Assembly: GCA_930367215.1 (NCBI GenBank) | Contig: OV884059.1 | Coordinates: forward strand, 34,525,882-34,589,881 | DNA from: Pollenia angustigena | Taxonomy: Eukaryota; Arthropoda; Insecta; Diptera; Polleniidae | Length of the DNA: 64,000 nt | Reading direction: 5' to 3' | Shown: positions 1 to 12,000 of the stretch, one piece after another | Layout of the letters: each line of letters opens with the position of its first letter | Numbering within the stretch: position 1 is the first letter of the stretch | Translations under genes and position numbers: made by a program | Notes under the pieces: model-generated | What the model was told of the DNA's origin: nothing | Databases searched by the model: none | Seen by the model: only the letters and a program-made list of their open reading frames with translations

Positions 1-302
1 GTAAAAGCTTAAAAAAAATCTGACACTTACAGGAAAAAATCGCTTTAATCGAGAAAATGGTTACAATTCGCGAACGATTGCAAAATTTAAAACAAACACT
101 AAAATTTATTTGACATCGCTAAATCGGAAAATTACATAAAAAGTATTCAAAAATTAGCTATAATGATAAAGAATAAACTTTTTGTCAGGTGTTAAAAACA
201 GGACAGAGCATTCCATAAAAAAATTAAGTTTTTTGAGCTCTTCCTACCTGAAATATTATTTTTTTGTTTGCTTTTAAAAAAACTTAGTCTTATTATGTTA
301 AT
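1..302. other. AT-rich stretch, nothing recognised
   Basis: No gene, RNA or terminal-repeat signature is recognisable here; the sequence is AT-rich with homopolymer runs. Confidence 0.5.
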
Positions 303-1199
303 TTAAATGGGAAATACTGCTTTTAAAAAACTTGACCCTTTTTTTTTATTGAAATACCCTTTTTTTGACCCCTTTTTCTGGAAAATCCCCTTTTTGTGAC
401 CCTTTTCGAAAATTTTCAACGGTAACCCTGGTTCGATGACGTCACCGCCCTGCCTCTCTGTTGTTTTTGTTTTGCAGTTTCTTGCAAAATGGCCTGGCTT
501 GCCACACTTATAACAAGAATTCGACTGTTTTTTGTTGTTGCTGCGTTTGTGGTCCGCTTTGTTAGCCTTTGTAAAATGTTTGCCACCTTTGTTTGTCTTA
601 ACATATAACGCATTTTTCTGCGTTCGCTCTTCGGTTGCTCTGCGTGACTGACTTTCGTCTAAAATTTTTACCCTTAAAATTTCTGGAGCCGGGAGCTCGT
701 CTCTTGTCTCAAGAGCGCAACGAAATGTCTCATATGACGTGGGGAGACTGCACAATAACAATATGGCAAGTAAGTCATCACCTACCATGACATTGATCTC
801 CCTTAATTTCTTAACAGCATCGAAGAAATTATATAAGTGGTCTCTTACATTTTGGCTTTCGGACATTCGCGCCAATGCAACCTGTTTTAAAAGGGTGGCT
901 TTTCTTGCCGGTCCCTTTGACTCAAACGTATCCCTCAATTTCAACCACATTGCATTTGAACACTGACATTCCGTAATTTGATTTAGCTCCGATGGGGATA
1001 TGGATAACGTTATATCCGCACATGCCTTTTGATCAAATAGCCTCCATTTATTAGCATCTGCCTCTGCTACTGGGCAGGGAACTGAACCATCGACATACGA
1101 CCACAGGTCATTTTTAGTTAAAACTGCCTTCATTTGAAGTTTCCATGTGTCGTAATTCTCAGCATTTAATGGTTCAATACGTACCACTGAACCTGCCAT
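303..1199 (-). pseudogene. gag: copia-type Gag (truncated element)
   Basis: The 298-residue frame is a Ty1/copia Gag protein, the nucleocapsid precursor that packages retrotransposon RNA. Residues 1-200 have the copia Gag helical layout (start MAGSVVRIEPLNAENYDTWK). A CCHC zinc knuckle, CYKCGKPGHFARNC, lies at about residues 229-242. After about residue 250 the frame turns into a Lys/Gly-rich low-complexity tail unlike copia protease, so the element is probably broken at about position 440 and the last 50 codons read through flanking DNA. No protease, integrase or RT follows. The ATG at 1199 is chosen because the primer-binding site and candidate LTR lie just upstream on this strand, as expected for a copia 5' end. 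Confidence is high for Gag and lower for the exact break. Confidence 0.85.
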
Positions 1200-1264
1200 A
1201 TCTTTAATAACTTTCTTTTATTAATTTTATGTGGATGAATATATTTAACACGCTTTAAGATCGC

Positions 1265-1279
1265 ACTGGGCCCATAACC
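1265..1279 (-). promoter_or_regulatory. primer-binding site of copia-like element
   Basis: The minus strand reads GGTTATGGGCCCAGT. This is the kind of sequence copia elements use to prime reverse transcription from an internal fragment of initiator tRNA-Met. It sits 66 bp upstream of the Gag ATG and directly next to the candidate LTR. Confidence 0.8.
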
Positions 1280-1511
1280 TATAAGAATTCAAACAGCGTG
1301 TTCTATAAGTTTTATGTTAAAGGCGTCTTTATTTAAAGAATTCAGTTTGACGAATGATATAAAGAAAAAGAATACGAAAAAGATGATGCAATACTTCTGC
1401 ACAATATACATACATACATATACATAGTGTATGTATTGGTAAACAAAAGGAATGTAAAGTTAACAAACAAAATAAAGTAGAGTTGCATACATAACACTTC
1501 GGTCGCTAACA
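1280..1511 (-). repeat. candidate 5' LTR of the copia-like element
   Basis: On the minus strand the segment begins TGTTAGCGACC and runs to the primer-binding site, about 232 bp, which fits a short copia LTR. It contains an AATAAA-like signal. The LTR 3' end is inferred from the primer site rather than from a second LTR, since none is visible in the window. Confidence 0.5.
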
Positions 1512-1605
1512 CTATCGTATGCAAAAAAAAAATCAATAGTTTATTCGATACGATAGTATCGAATGCGGTGATTAGACCTCTGAAATCCCGAAAATTACTC
1601 TTTTT

Positions 1606-1835
1606 ATACCCTTCACCGAAGGTAAAAAAGGTATATATTACTGTAATTTCTACAATATTGATCCTACACCCTATAAAGTATATATATTCTGGGCCCTTAT
1701 GAAAAGCGAAGTTCAAAACCGGTTGTCTTTTATTTAAAAAAAAAAAATATTTACCAGTTTTATTTAGTTTTTGTCTAGTTGCTCTGTATTCTGCTCGCAC
1801 AATGGTGAAGGGTATATAAGATTCGGCACAGCCGA
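1606..1835 (-). repeat. short copy of the ATACCCTTCACC dispersed repeat
   Basis: Both ends carry the hallmark ATACCCTTCACC / GGTGAAGGGTAT, followed by GATTCGGCACAGCCGAAT. The same termini and internal blocks recur at 18,112, 39,620-39,760, 47,470-47,610, 48,023-49,490 and 52,655-54,285. It is non-coding and its class is unknown to me. Confidence 0.7.
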
Positions 1836-1934
1836 ATTCATTTTGAATTAATTCGAATTCAAATTAATCTGTAAAATGAATTGCAATTCACTTTAACAAA
1901 TTCATTTGAATTGGAAACGAATTGCAATTCATTT

Positions 1935-2442
1935 TACAAATTCATTTGAATTTGAGAACAAATTGAAATTAATTTCTGTCTAATTCATTTGAATTGACTC
2001 AAATTTCATTCAATTAATTTTTTTGTGTGAAAAAAACTAATTAAACATTTGCTAATTCAGTGCATGAATGGTTCATGAATTAATTCAAAAATAAATGATT
2101 CATTTACAGCTCTGTTCAGTTGTCTAGGGGGTTTGTTAAGGTTAAAAAAAAATAATTTTTTTTTTAATTTGTTCTAAAAACGATTTTAAAAAAAATATTT
2201 ACCAGTTTTCGCTTTTTAAATTTAATTTATAATGAAGTTTTTAGTATTGTAAATATGTTCATACATGTATATGTAAAAATCATTTGAATTCGAAAACTAA
2301 TTGAAATTCATTTCTGCCTAATTCATTTGAATTGACTCAAATTTCATTCAGTTCATTTTTTGTATGAAAATAATTAATTCAGAATTTAGCTAATTCGTAA
2401 TGAATTAAAATCAATAATGAATGATTCATTTACAGCTCTGCA
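1935..2442. repeat. AT-rich direct duplication
   Basis: A block of about 165-180 bp at 1935-2114 is repeated in direct orientation at 2278-2442. Both copies contain AATTCATTTGAATTGACTC and end CATTTACAGCTCTG. They differ by scattered substitutions, so the duplication is not recent. CAGAGCTG on the minus strand resembles a hAT-type terminus, but no target duplication was found. Confidence 0.6.
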
Positions 2443-2495
2443 ACAGAACCATGAAGAAACGTTGTTTGAATATCATTAAAATGAAATATGGCCCG
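2443..2495 (+). other. paralogous empty site for the Polinton insertion
   Basis: This segment matches both flanks of the large Polinton. Its left part resembles the sequence ending at 18,345, and GTTGTTTGAATATCATT onward is identical to the sequence starting at 39,580. GTTGTT occurs only once here (2461-2466) but on both sides of the Polinton. It therefore represents the pre-insertion state of a dispersed repeat into which the Polinton jumped. Confidence 0.8.
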
Positions 2496-4300
2496 TTTTA
2501 CGGTGGGAGATATTAGAAGGGCTTAAGTTTAGCGAATCAGTTGAATCCGTGAATGAGATGTCTATGTTCGGACGGCTCATGGGCGGAATCTGGCTCTGAA
2601 TCTCTCTGTCTGCTTATGGAGACTCACTTTCCGGGGTGTGTGGATCCTGGGTCGGGGGAACAGGCTGTATGTGGTGACGACTTCTCTGGTTTGGGCTCAG
2701 GCGGTGAGGAAAGGGAGAGGTGGGGGATATGATTACCTTGGATAAGGTAACATGGGCGGTAAATACCTTTGGGTCCTACAAATCGGCGGGACCAGATGGT
2801 ATATTTCCGGCGATGTTACAGAATATTAGGAAATCATCACTCCTGTTGTTGGTGGAACTGTTTAGGGTATGTGTGCTGAACGGGTACATTCCTAGGAGGT
2901 GGAGGGAGGTTAGGGTAGTTTTTATTCCCAAGGTGGGTAGAACCGGTCACTCTAAACCCAAGGATTTTAGCCCAATCAGCTTGTCGTCTTTTCTCTTGAA
3001 GACGTTGGAAAGACTGATTGATCTACATCTGAGGACGAAGATTGACGCCGGCATCGTCAGCGGCGCTCAACACGCCTACCTTAAAGGTAGATCTGTTGAG
3101 AGTGCGTTGCATGATGTGGTTGGTTATGTGGAGCGGGGTTTGCGAACCAGGGAATACACCTTGGCGGCATTCCTGGACATAGAGGGCGCCTTTAACAATT
3201 TGAGGATAGAGGCTATAAGGCAGGCACTGGTTGACCGGAGGGTTCCGTTGTTCTCGGTCGAATGGATAACTATGATGCTTAGCAGCAGAGTTATTCACTC
3301 GGACTGGGAAAACGAACGCTTAAGGAAATCGGTAACTAGGGGGACCCCACAGGAGGGATTTCTCTCTCCCTTATTGTGGCTCTTGGCCGTCAAAGTCGTT
3401 CTGAGACGTTTTGACAGAATGGGTCAGGAGGTCGTGGCCTTCGCGGATGATGTAGTGATATTGGTGTCGGGCAAGTTTCTGCCGACAATTAGCGACATCA
3501 TGCAAGGGGCGCTGGGCGAACTGCCGGCATGGGCAAGTGATAAGGGAGTTAATCCGGAAAGACGGGAGTTAATCCGGAGAAGACGGAGTTGGTTCTTTTC
3601 ACTAGGAGGTACAAGGTGGAGGAGTTTAGGCTACCGGTACAAGGAGGAGTGGAGCTTGGACTATCTGATAGTGCTAAGTCTTTGGGGTTTTTTCTGGACA
3701 GCAAGCTGTCATGGGGTAGGAATACTCAGACTGACGAGGAATGGCACTCAGGGTCACTCACGGATCCTGGGTGAGATTGAGGCTGGTAGCTATTACCTGG
3801 GACCGCCGGGCTCCACTGATTATGTGAGCACCAGAGTGGATTTTGGTCGGTTGCCGGAGGTAATAATGCCCTCTTGGGAGAGCTAGTTGGGCAGGAGCAG
3901 ATTATTTGGTGGATTTGCTATTTTCATTGATGGCTCGAAGATGAGGGGCATGGGTGCAGGGGTCTACATTGAGGATCTGAACATTAGAAGGTCATATAGG
4001 CTTCATGACGATTGCAGTGTTTTTAAGGGGGAGGTTCTGGGGGTCTGGAGGGCCGTGGAACTGATGAGGGACAACATTGATAGGGGCTCGGAGGTCACTA
4101 TATATGTGGACAGCCAGGCGGCTCTTATGGCCGTAAGGGGCTGTTATGTGAACTCCAAGCTGGTTGATGAGTGTAGGATGGCTCTGAGGGGAGTCTTAGG
4201 GGAGTATTTGCTAAGGTTGTGCTGGGTGCCGGGTCACTGCGACATAGGCGGCAATGAGGTTGCTGATGAGTTGGCAAGACAGGGCTCAGAGATACACACA
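2496..4300 (+). pseudogene. 5'-truncated LINE: reverse transcriptase + RNase H (LOA/R1-like)
   Basis: The C-terminal half of a non-LTR retrotransposon ORF2. The RT palm is read from 2720: KSAGPDG, then the catalytic FADDVVIL at about 3440. The RNase H domain at about 3900-4290 keeps its acidic residues (FIDGSK, FKGEVLG, YVDSQAA, WVPGHCDIGGNEVADELA). The endonuclease half is missing and the 3' end stops inside or just after RNase H. The frame breaks near 3548, where a 20-bp segment beginning GGGAGTTAATCCGGA is tandemly duplicated; the next RT block continues in another frame from 3589, and RNase H returns to the first frame at 3887. GC content is clearly higher than in neighbouring DNA. An RNase H after RT points to the LOA/I/R1 group; LOA is my best guess from the VSGKF-type motif after FADD. 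Confidence 0.85.
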
Positions 4301-4471
4301 AAATATTTAAATATTTCAGGGTGAAGAGTAAACATATTATTAGTCGAAAAATAAACTAATAATAGTCGCAACACGGAGAACAAAATATTTTTGTGTGTAC
4401 ATACAAAAAAGATTAAAAAGAGGAAAGATTTAAAATAAAAAATTTTTGGTTGATGTGTTGCTAGAATCTAG

Positions 4472-4659
4472 CAGTGATAACCAAGCCCCGAACGCACGCA
4501 CACAAAGATATTATGTACTTGGGTGCGGTCGCAGAGACTGATGATAGCCTGATGTTTTGAAACGAACAAAGTTGTTGAATACATGTGAATTGCCGACCGC
4601 GTCTGTGTGAAAAATACGATTATTGACTTACTCGCGAGCCTATGGAGTGGTTATCACTG
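4472..4659. mobile_element. hAT-like MITE, copy 1 (188 bp)
   Basis: Terminal inverted repeat CAGTGATAACCA ... TGGTTATCACTG. It is the same family as 38,810-39,013 and 46,659-46,862 but lacks the 16-bp internal direct duplication (CCCCGAACTGAGAAAG) present in those copies. Its flanks form the inverted words AATCTAG/CTAGATT rather than a clean direct duplication. Confidence 0.8.
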
Positions 4660-5485
4660 TGCTAGATTAAAATATAATTGCTTTATGGTTTTGTTATTTA
4701 TTGAAAAAAGGTAAATTATGATTGAAAGGTGAGTTTTATAATTTGAGTGCAAAAATATAAAAAGGATTAATAAATTAACTAATGTTTTAAGAAAACATAT
4801 ACATAGTTAGTATTTATAAAAATATTTATAAACAGCCATTAGAAGAATATATTGAGTTATATTCTAAAGACAAAATGCAATGGGTGTTTGGACTAGTTGT
4901 TCAAAAATTAAGTTAAGGTACAAAAGTGCGTTTGTATTTTAAGAAATTTATTTACAACAGTCAAAGAATATTTTATAAGGGGAAACATTTTTATGTGTGG
5001 GTGTGTAGATCATAGTTTTAAGACCTATGCATTTTGTTTTAAGCTTGGCTCATTTAATTGTTGATGATAATGGATGAATTCAAAATAGAACAACCAATCG
5101 CGATATTGTAATAGAACCTCAAAAAATAGGATGTAGTGCAAATGTAGGTAGGATGCTGCTTATATGGTCTATTAGAGAAAAGAACATTTGAAGTAGTGAT
5201 CAGTTGTAAAGGCAGATACATATGTATGTATGTATGTACATATGTCTATATGTACATATAAGTACTTGTTAGCGACAAAGAAATCTTCAAAAATTGTTAT
5301 TGTGTATTGATTTAAAAAAAAAAAGATTCTTAAGACTTTTCTTGTTTTTTATAAGTATGTAATTTGGAAAAGAAATGTTTTTCAGAGTATTGCTGTTTTT
5401 TTTAGTTGTACCTATCATAAAAATTTTTAAAGGTAAAACATTTATGTTTTCTATATGCACTTGCGTACACATTTGTTAATTAAGC
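4660..5485. other. non-coding, AT-rich; short ATGT microsatellite
   Basis: No coding potential is seen. A TATG/TACA-rich microsatellite lies at about 5218-5263. Confidence 0.5.
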
Positions 5486-5785
5486 AATAATTATGACGCC
5501 AACATTAACCGAACCCAAATTTTCATGCAAGTAGCGATCCTTTTTTATGAACTTCTTTTTGGCTTATTTTATACACTTGTGACGTTTTCATTTGTTGTTG
5601 CATATACAAATGACAAGCAAAGGCAAGAACACCTTGTTATATTATAGACACAAACGTATGCAAATTTATGATCTTTGCTTTTTTGTTGTATTTTTGGCGG
5701 AAAATAAAGAGTTATTTATTTTTCACTTGTTTTTTTTACAACAGGAATAGGAAAAAAAAGTATGAATAATTATGACGCCAACATT
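5486..5785 (+). mobile_element. candidate retroposed insert with 21-bp target duplication
   Basis: A perfect 21-bp direct repeat beginning AATAATTATGACGCC occurs at 5486-5506 and 5765-5785. The 258-bp segment between them starts AACCGAACCC and ends with an A-rich tract (AGGAAAAAAAAG). Long direct repeats around an A-tailed insert are the signature of LINE-mediated retroposition. I do not recognise the source RNA. Confidence 0.5.
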
Positions 5786-5967
5786 TACGCTGAAAAAGAA
5801 TTGTACACACCATCTGAGGCAAGTGGCACAGTTCATAACGAATTAATTTAACTTGTCACCTCTGTATTTCAGTGGTGCCGCGGCATGCCGTGCCAATGGA
5901 ATAGTGGCAATGTGCTTGTAGTCGTTTGTATGAAACTGCAGTTTTTTAGAATGAAATATGTATACAT

Positions 5968-6975
5968 TAGGGAATGGTAAATCGATTTCGATTCCAATCG
6001 AAAATCGATTTTGTGGTAAAAAAAATCGATTTTTTTGCAATCGAATTTACGTATGCGATTTTATACTGAAAGCGATTATTGGGCTTTTAAAATCGATTTT
6101 TTATTTTTATCAAAATTTTGGCAATTTTTAATCTTAATTAAATCGATAAATTATGGGCATGCACAATATAACGTTTTTTTTTTTGTGCGTACATACGTCT
6201 GTAGGTATGCTAATGCAGTTTTCCAAGTTTAAAGTTGTTATTTTACGCATTTTCCTATTATTATCCTTAATATACTTCCAAGTTTAATATAAGGGCTCTG
6301 TGAGCGATATTTAAATCTAGTTATAAGCAGAGTGAAAAAACAAAAAGTACTTAATTTATCCTAACAAATACGAAATTACAAGGAAATGTCTCTGCTTCTT
6401 TCTGGCATCAATGGCATGCAAACGTTTTTTTTTTTTTAACTTACTTAATAGTAACTTAGCAAAGAAACAGTCGCTACCGATCAGGAACTACTGTCATAAT
6501 CCTTTGAAATACTATCTATTAATTCAGGCTTGTCACAGAATTAAATCCGATCAAAAGTGATTTCGTTTAATGTGAAGCAAGATACGAAATCACTTCCACT
6601 TTCGATCGGAATAAATTTATGTGACAGGCCTGGTTGTCTACAGAATAACACAATTTTAATATGTAAAATGTACATGTACTTGTTCCTCTAAAGGCAATCT
6701 CAAAATTTACACATTTTCACTTTTTGCAGGAAAATTAGAAAAAGTAGTCACATCTACACACTGTTCAAATATCAGTTCAATTGATCTAGTAGTTTTTCAA
6801 AAAGAAATGCTGGAGTATACCCCTTTGTGATATAAGGTATAAGTTTGCAAATTTATCTTAAACGATTTTGAAATCAATTTTAAAATCGATTTTGAGGTTC
6901 GATTAATCGATTTCAAAAACGGTAATAAAAAAAGTCGATCGAAAAATCGATTTTGGTATCCATTTACCTTCCCTA
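5968..6975. mobile_element. non-autonomous hAT element (1008 bp)
   Basis: Termini TAGGGAA ... TTCCCTA are flanked by a perfect 8-bp target duplication GTATACAT (5960-5967 and 6976-6983). Both subterminal regions are packed with ATCGATTTT motifs, probable transposase-binding repeats. There is no transposase ORF. Eight-bp duplications and TAGGG-type ends fit the hAT superfamily. Confidence 0.85.
6525..6632. repeat. 108-bp fold-back MITE nested in the hAT element
   Basis: An imperfect palindrome: the left arm begins CAGGCTTGTCACA and the right arm ends TGTGACAGGCCTG; the inner arms pair as GTGATTTCG/CGAAATCAC. No clear target duplication was found. Confidence 0.65.
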
Positions 6976-6983
6976 GTATACAT

Positions 6984-7350
6984 ATACTATAAAAAATAAA
7001 ATCTTTGTTTTTGTATAAAATTTAATTTAAATAATTTTTAAAAAATTAAAACTACTATAATTTGTGGATATATGTATTACCAAAAAGAAAAATATAAATT
7101 TACTTTGCTATCACTGCAGTTTTTCAAAGTTTTTAAGTAATTTTAACAAAATATCAAGATAATTTTTCGAACATTGAAATTACCTAAGTCCATAGTTATG
7201 CTACGTAAAAAAGCTTAGATACTGCCATGCTACCCTAGCGCTTAGTTAATTTCATAACATTTTTTTTAGGTAATTTTACCTATGAATTTTTTTGTGTGCA
7301 CATACATTTCACAAAGTGTTATTGATATTGATTCTTTTTTTTAGAAAAGA
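6984..7350. other. AT-rich non-coding flank upstream of the LINE
   Basis: No gene was found. The stretch at 7130-7305 includes GGTAATTTTACCTA and ends TTTTTTTGTGTG, a terminus also seen at 13,700-13,735, so a small repeat of the same family may end here. Confidence 0.35.
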
Positions 7351-7559
7351 CAGTACATACAACAGTACGACAATATATTACAGACAGTCTCCGACTAGCA
7401 CTCAACGGGTACAGTTCAATATTCTCTGTGAATTGTTTAAGCGCATCGAGATCAGTGCATTTTTTTCTTTTAAAAAAGTTAAAACAAACAAAAATCAACT
7501 GTTATCTTTTTATCTCAACAAGAAAATAATACTTTGTTTTATTGTGTTAAGTATTCACA

Positions 7560-8864
7560 ATGGCCCCTGGGCCCCCCCTCATAGGGGATAACCGGTTTGC
7601 TTTGCTAGCTGACCGTAGTCCCCAAAGTAAAAGGAAAAAGAGAAATAGAGAGGGATCTCCTATTGATTTTCCTACTCTTCCCCCTCCAGCTCCAAAAACC
7701 TACAATCCAAAATACATCGTTGTTGCTGCAGTTGACGACAAAAAACCTCTATCCGACTATTCATGCTTTGCTATTCAAAGAGCACTATACCTTATCAGTA
7801 AAGACATTGTGTCTATCACTCAGTTAAGAGACGGCAAATTACTCTTATTAGTCAAATATAACTTAGCGGCAAATAAATTTCTTTCAGCTAAAGAACTTTT
7901 TGGTATATGCCCAATTGTGTGTAAACTACACGAACAACTAAATTTTACCAAAGGAACCATTTTTGCACCATTTCTTTCAAAAATTCCTTCTAAAGAAATC
8001 ATTGAGGAACTGAATTCTCAGGGAGTAGTTGATATTTACAAATATGAAAAATTAGTTGAGGGTAAAAAATCCCCTTCAGGGGTAATTCTTTTGACATTTG
8101 ACTTATACCATCTCCCAGAATCAATCGATATATCATGGTACAAAGTTAAAGTGCGGGAATACATTCCAAACCCAATGAGGTGCAAAAATTGTCAACTGCT
8201 GGGCCATACCATGAAACGGTGTAACAACTCTCCATCCTGTGTTAACTGCAACCTTCCCCCCCATTCTCCTAACGACTGTACTCGTTTATTTTGTGCAAAT
8301 TGTGCAGAGGACCACCCCGCATCATCAAACCAGTGTAAAAAGTTTATCCAACAAAAAGAGATTTTAAAAATAAAAACAAAACAAAAATGCTCAATGCGTG
8401 ATGCTTTTACAATTCACAAAGAGAAATCAAACACAATAGTTTCATCTACCTCCTACGCCGCAGTTACCGCAAATAACACCACTTCTACCAATTCCAAAAC
8501 AACAACAAAAATGTTATCTTCCAACTCCAATATTCAGAAACCTAAAATTGTAACAGAAAACCCTTCCTCTTCAGGCTCAAGCCATATAAAAAATCTTACT
8601 GCTGAATTTAATAAAACAATCGCAACAATAAAACAAAATTCCAAAATAAACGAACAAAAAGACACAATCAAAAAACTTCAAACGAATAACAAACAATTCG
8701 AACCAACAACAAACAAACAATTACTCTCTGGTAACTTAACTACCAACAAAAACCTCTATTTATCCCCACTAAGACCAATTGATCTCTCAGAGTGCAGTTC
8801 AGACTCTGAAACTCCCGTAAAAGAAATACAATTTATGGCTACTGACGACGATGTGTCAGAATAA
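7560..8864 (+). CDS. I-type LINE ORF1 (Gag-like, triple CCHC)
   Basis: A 434-residue nucleic-acid-binding protein that would coat the LINE RNA. It has a Pro-rich basic N-terminus (residues 1-45) and then a Gag-like central domain. Three cysteine clusters at about residues 207-261 begin CKNCQLLGHTMKRC, with CVNC...C and CANC...C following. The C-terminus is Asn/Thr/Lys-rich and disordered. The ATG at 7560 is in a good context (ACAATGG) and starts the longest frame. ORF2 follows after 150 bp, the usual LINE arrangement. The I-factor-like ORF1 assignment rests on the finger pattern and the neighbouring ORF2. Confidence 0.9.
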   Translation: MAPGPPLIGDNRFALLADRSPQSKRKKRNREGSPIDFPTLPPPAPKTYNPKYIVVAAVDDKKPLSDYSCFAIQRALYLISKDIVSITQLRDGKLLLLVKYNLAANKFLSAKELFGICPIVCKLHEQLNFTKGTIFAPFLSKIPSKEIIEELNSQGVVDIYKYEKLVEGKKSPSGVILLTFDLYHLPESIDISWYKVKVREYIPNPMRCKNCQLLGHTMKRCNNSPSCVNCNLPPHSPNDCTRLFCANCAEDHPASSNQCKKFIQQKEILKIKTKQKCSMRDAFTIHKEKSNTIVSSTSYAAVTANNTTSTNSKTTTKMLSSNSNIQKPKIVTENPSSSGSSHIKNLTAEFNKTIATIKQNSKINEQKDTIKKLQTNNKQFEPTTNKQLLSGNLTTNKNLYLSPLRPIDLSECSSDSETPVKEIQFMATDDDVSE

Positions 8865-9014
8865 CTGCCATAAATCTCTTTGTAAAGTAAAATATTAAAA
8901 TTAGAATCAACAAAATCATTAAAAAAAGGAAAAAGAAATATACATATAAATAATATTTAATCATATACATACTTACTTATAGAAAAACTTCTCTCTTTTT
9001 CTCTTAATTTATAC

Positions 9015-12000
9015 ATGGTAATAAAAATTTTGCAGTGGAATATTAGAGGATTCACAAATAATTACACTAGTCTACAAATCCTGATATCGGAAGAGAAACC
9101 CGACATATTATGTTTACATGAAACTAAATGTGGTAAGGATTTTACTCCGTTTATTCCCAGGGGATACTCTGGATATTTTTTTAATCCTAATTCGACTTCC
9201 AAACAGGGAGCTGCCATACTCATAAGGAAAAACATACCCCATAATAAAATAGACACCAATCCATCTCTCAACTTAGTTGGACTACAAATAAAAACCAGCA
9301 TTACTTTTACAATTTTTTCTTTTTACTCCCCTCCAATTGACCCCTTGCCTATATCTGAATTGAATAACACTCTTAGGAACATAAATACACCAGTTATCAT
9401 AACTGGGGACTTTAATGCTTGGAGCCCTTTATGGGGGTCTCCTAGCTCGAACAGTAAGGGCACAGCGCTTGAAAATTTCTTATTAAATTCAAATCTTTCT
9501 GTTCTTAATGATGGTTCCCCCACACATTTTAGTACCCATAATACTTTTTCGCATATTGATCTTACCATTTCATCTCTATCTTTTGTCCCGAAGTGTAAAT
9601 GGCAAATTATAAGCGATCTTCACAACAGTGACCATTACCCCATTATGACTCAACTTCACACCAACTCCCAACACCTTCGGACAAAAGTGTCAAAATTTAA
9701 CACCAATAAGGCCAATTGGGACATTTATCAACAAAAAATTTTTCAATTTAATGAAAATTTTAGCACTTCCCTAAACGTCAACAGAGAGGCAGCCTCCATA
9801 AGAAGGATAATTAAACTTTCTGCAAACGAAAGCATCCCAATATCATCTAATAAGATAAGAACAAAAACTGTTCCTTGGTGGTCCCACGACCTCCAACTGC
9901 TAAGAAATAAAAAACAGGAATCTTGGAGAGCATTCCGTCGTAACATGTCTACCGATAACCTAGTAAATTATAAAAAAAATAATGCTATTTTTAATCGGGC
10001 AAAAAAGTTAGCAAAAAAAATTTCTTTTGAAGAGTTCACGAACAGGTTAAATCCAACAGCATCTTCAGCAACACTGTGGCAAAATATAAGGAAACTAACG
10101 GGTAACTATATTCCCCAAACGATTTCGTGTATTTCTTTTAATAATAACAATATAACGGCAGCCAACGAAATAGCTGAAACTTTTGCCAAATACTGGTCCA
10201 ACAAATCTAAAGACTTCAATTTTTCAAATTTGTTTAATTCTGAAAAATCACAAACACTATCTTCTTTAGCTTTGACATTATGTCCCTCTCGATCTACGGA
10301 TATAGAGTCACCTTTAACAATTTATGAATTATCTCACTGCCTAAGAACTTCTAAGGGTAAAACCCCAGGTCTGGACAAAATATCCTATCCTATGATAAAA
10401 ATGGTACCGGTATTCTTCAAATACCGTATTTTAAACCTCTATAACAACATATTTGATTCGGGGACAATTCCACAATTTTTTAAACCAGCCTCAGTGGTAA
10501 CTATTCTCAAAGGGAACAAGCCCATGGACAACATAGATTCATATCGACCTATCTCTTTACTCCCATGTATTGCTAAACTGCTTGAAAAAATCATATCTAG
10601 GCGTCTAATGTGGTTTTTAAAAAAACACAAACTCCTGGCACGTAATCAAACTGGCTTCCAATCTGGTCTTAGCACCACTGATGCCCTTCTATACCTGGAC
10701 CATATTATATGCAAAAATCGATCAGCTAAAAAACATACCTCTGTGCTATCTATTGACTTTATTAAAGCTTTCGATAGGATAGGAATCCACGTCGTACTTC
10801 AAAAACTGTCAAAATGGGCAATTGGACCAAAAATGTTTAATTTTATTAAATCTTTCCTCACCAATAGAAAATTTTCTGTTCGCGTCAATGACACGTTTTC
10901 AAATATTTTCCCTCTGGATAACGGTATTCCCCAAGGTTCGCCGTTATCGGTAACTCTATTTATAATTGCCTTCGACGACTTAAGCCGCCTCCTTAACATG
11001 GATAATAGAGTTGACCACTGCATTTATGCAGACGATCTCTATGTTATAGCCAAGGAACAGGAAAATGACAAAATCGCACAAGTATTTCAGGAAATTTTGT
11101 GTAAAATTGACAAATGGTCGGCAACTTCTGGTGCAGATGTTTCGTTTGAAAAAACAAATCATTTGCACGTCTGTAAAAAACGCAATTGCATTGAAATCAA
11201 TATAATTTTTAGAAACTTATATATTAAAAATGTAAATTATTGTAAAATTTTAGGTCTTAATATTGACAATAAATATAGCTTTAATTATTTAAAAAAAGAT
11301 TTAACAAGTAGATTAAACGTTATTAAGTATTTATCATCAACTAAGAGCCAAATGCATACAAGCAGTCTCCTAAGATTAGTGAACTCCGTTATTTTGTCAA
11401 AAATTGATTATGGTTTAGTTATATACAATAAAACTTCTAAGACAACTTTAAAAACCGTGGAAAATATTCTAAACACTGCCATTAGAACTAGTCTGAGGGC
11501 ATATCGCACGACCCCGATCAAAAATATGCAAGCAGAAGGTGGCTTTGAACCTCTTCGAGTTCACGCAAAAAGACTCCAGAATCGTCTGCTGCACAAAATT
11601 AGTTGCCCCAACTCATCACTTCTACAACAACATATTAACCTGTTAAAAAAGAGAAAAACAGCGCTTAAGTACCCATCAACTCTATGCAACATTACTAAAA
11701 CCGCTAAGAAGTACAACATTAATGATTATACTCCACCGTCGGAATTACATCCTCCGTGGTTGTTAGAATCCACAAATTTCTTAAAAAACCTCCAAAGCAC
11801 CAACAAAAACAATACATCTCCTAAAGTCTTTAGATCTATATTCTATGAAACATTCAACGAATACAGTAAGAATGACTGGCACTTCATCTTCACCGACGGA
11901 TCAAAGACTGCGGAACATGTAGGATTTGCCATTACTGATGAAGCTGGAAGTACGCAAAAAATGGGAATGTTACCCCAAGTTGCAACCATATTTGAAGCTG

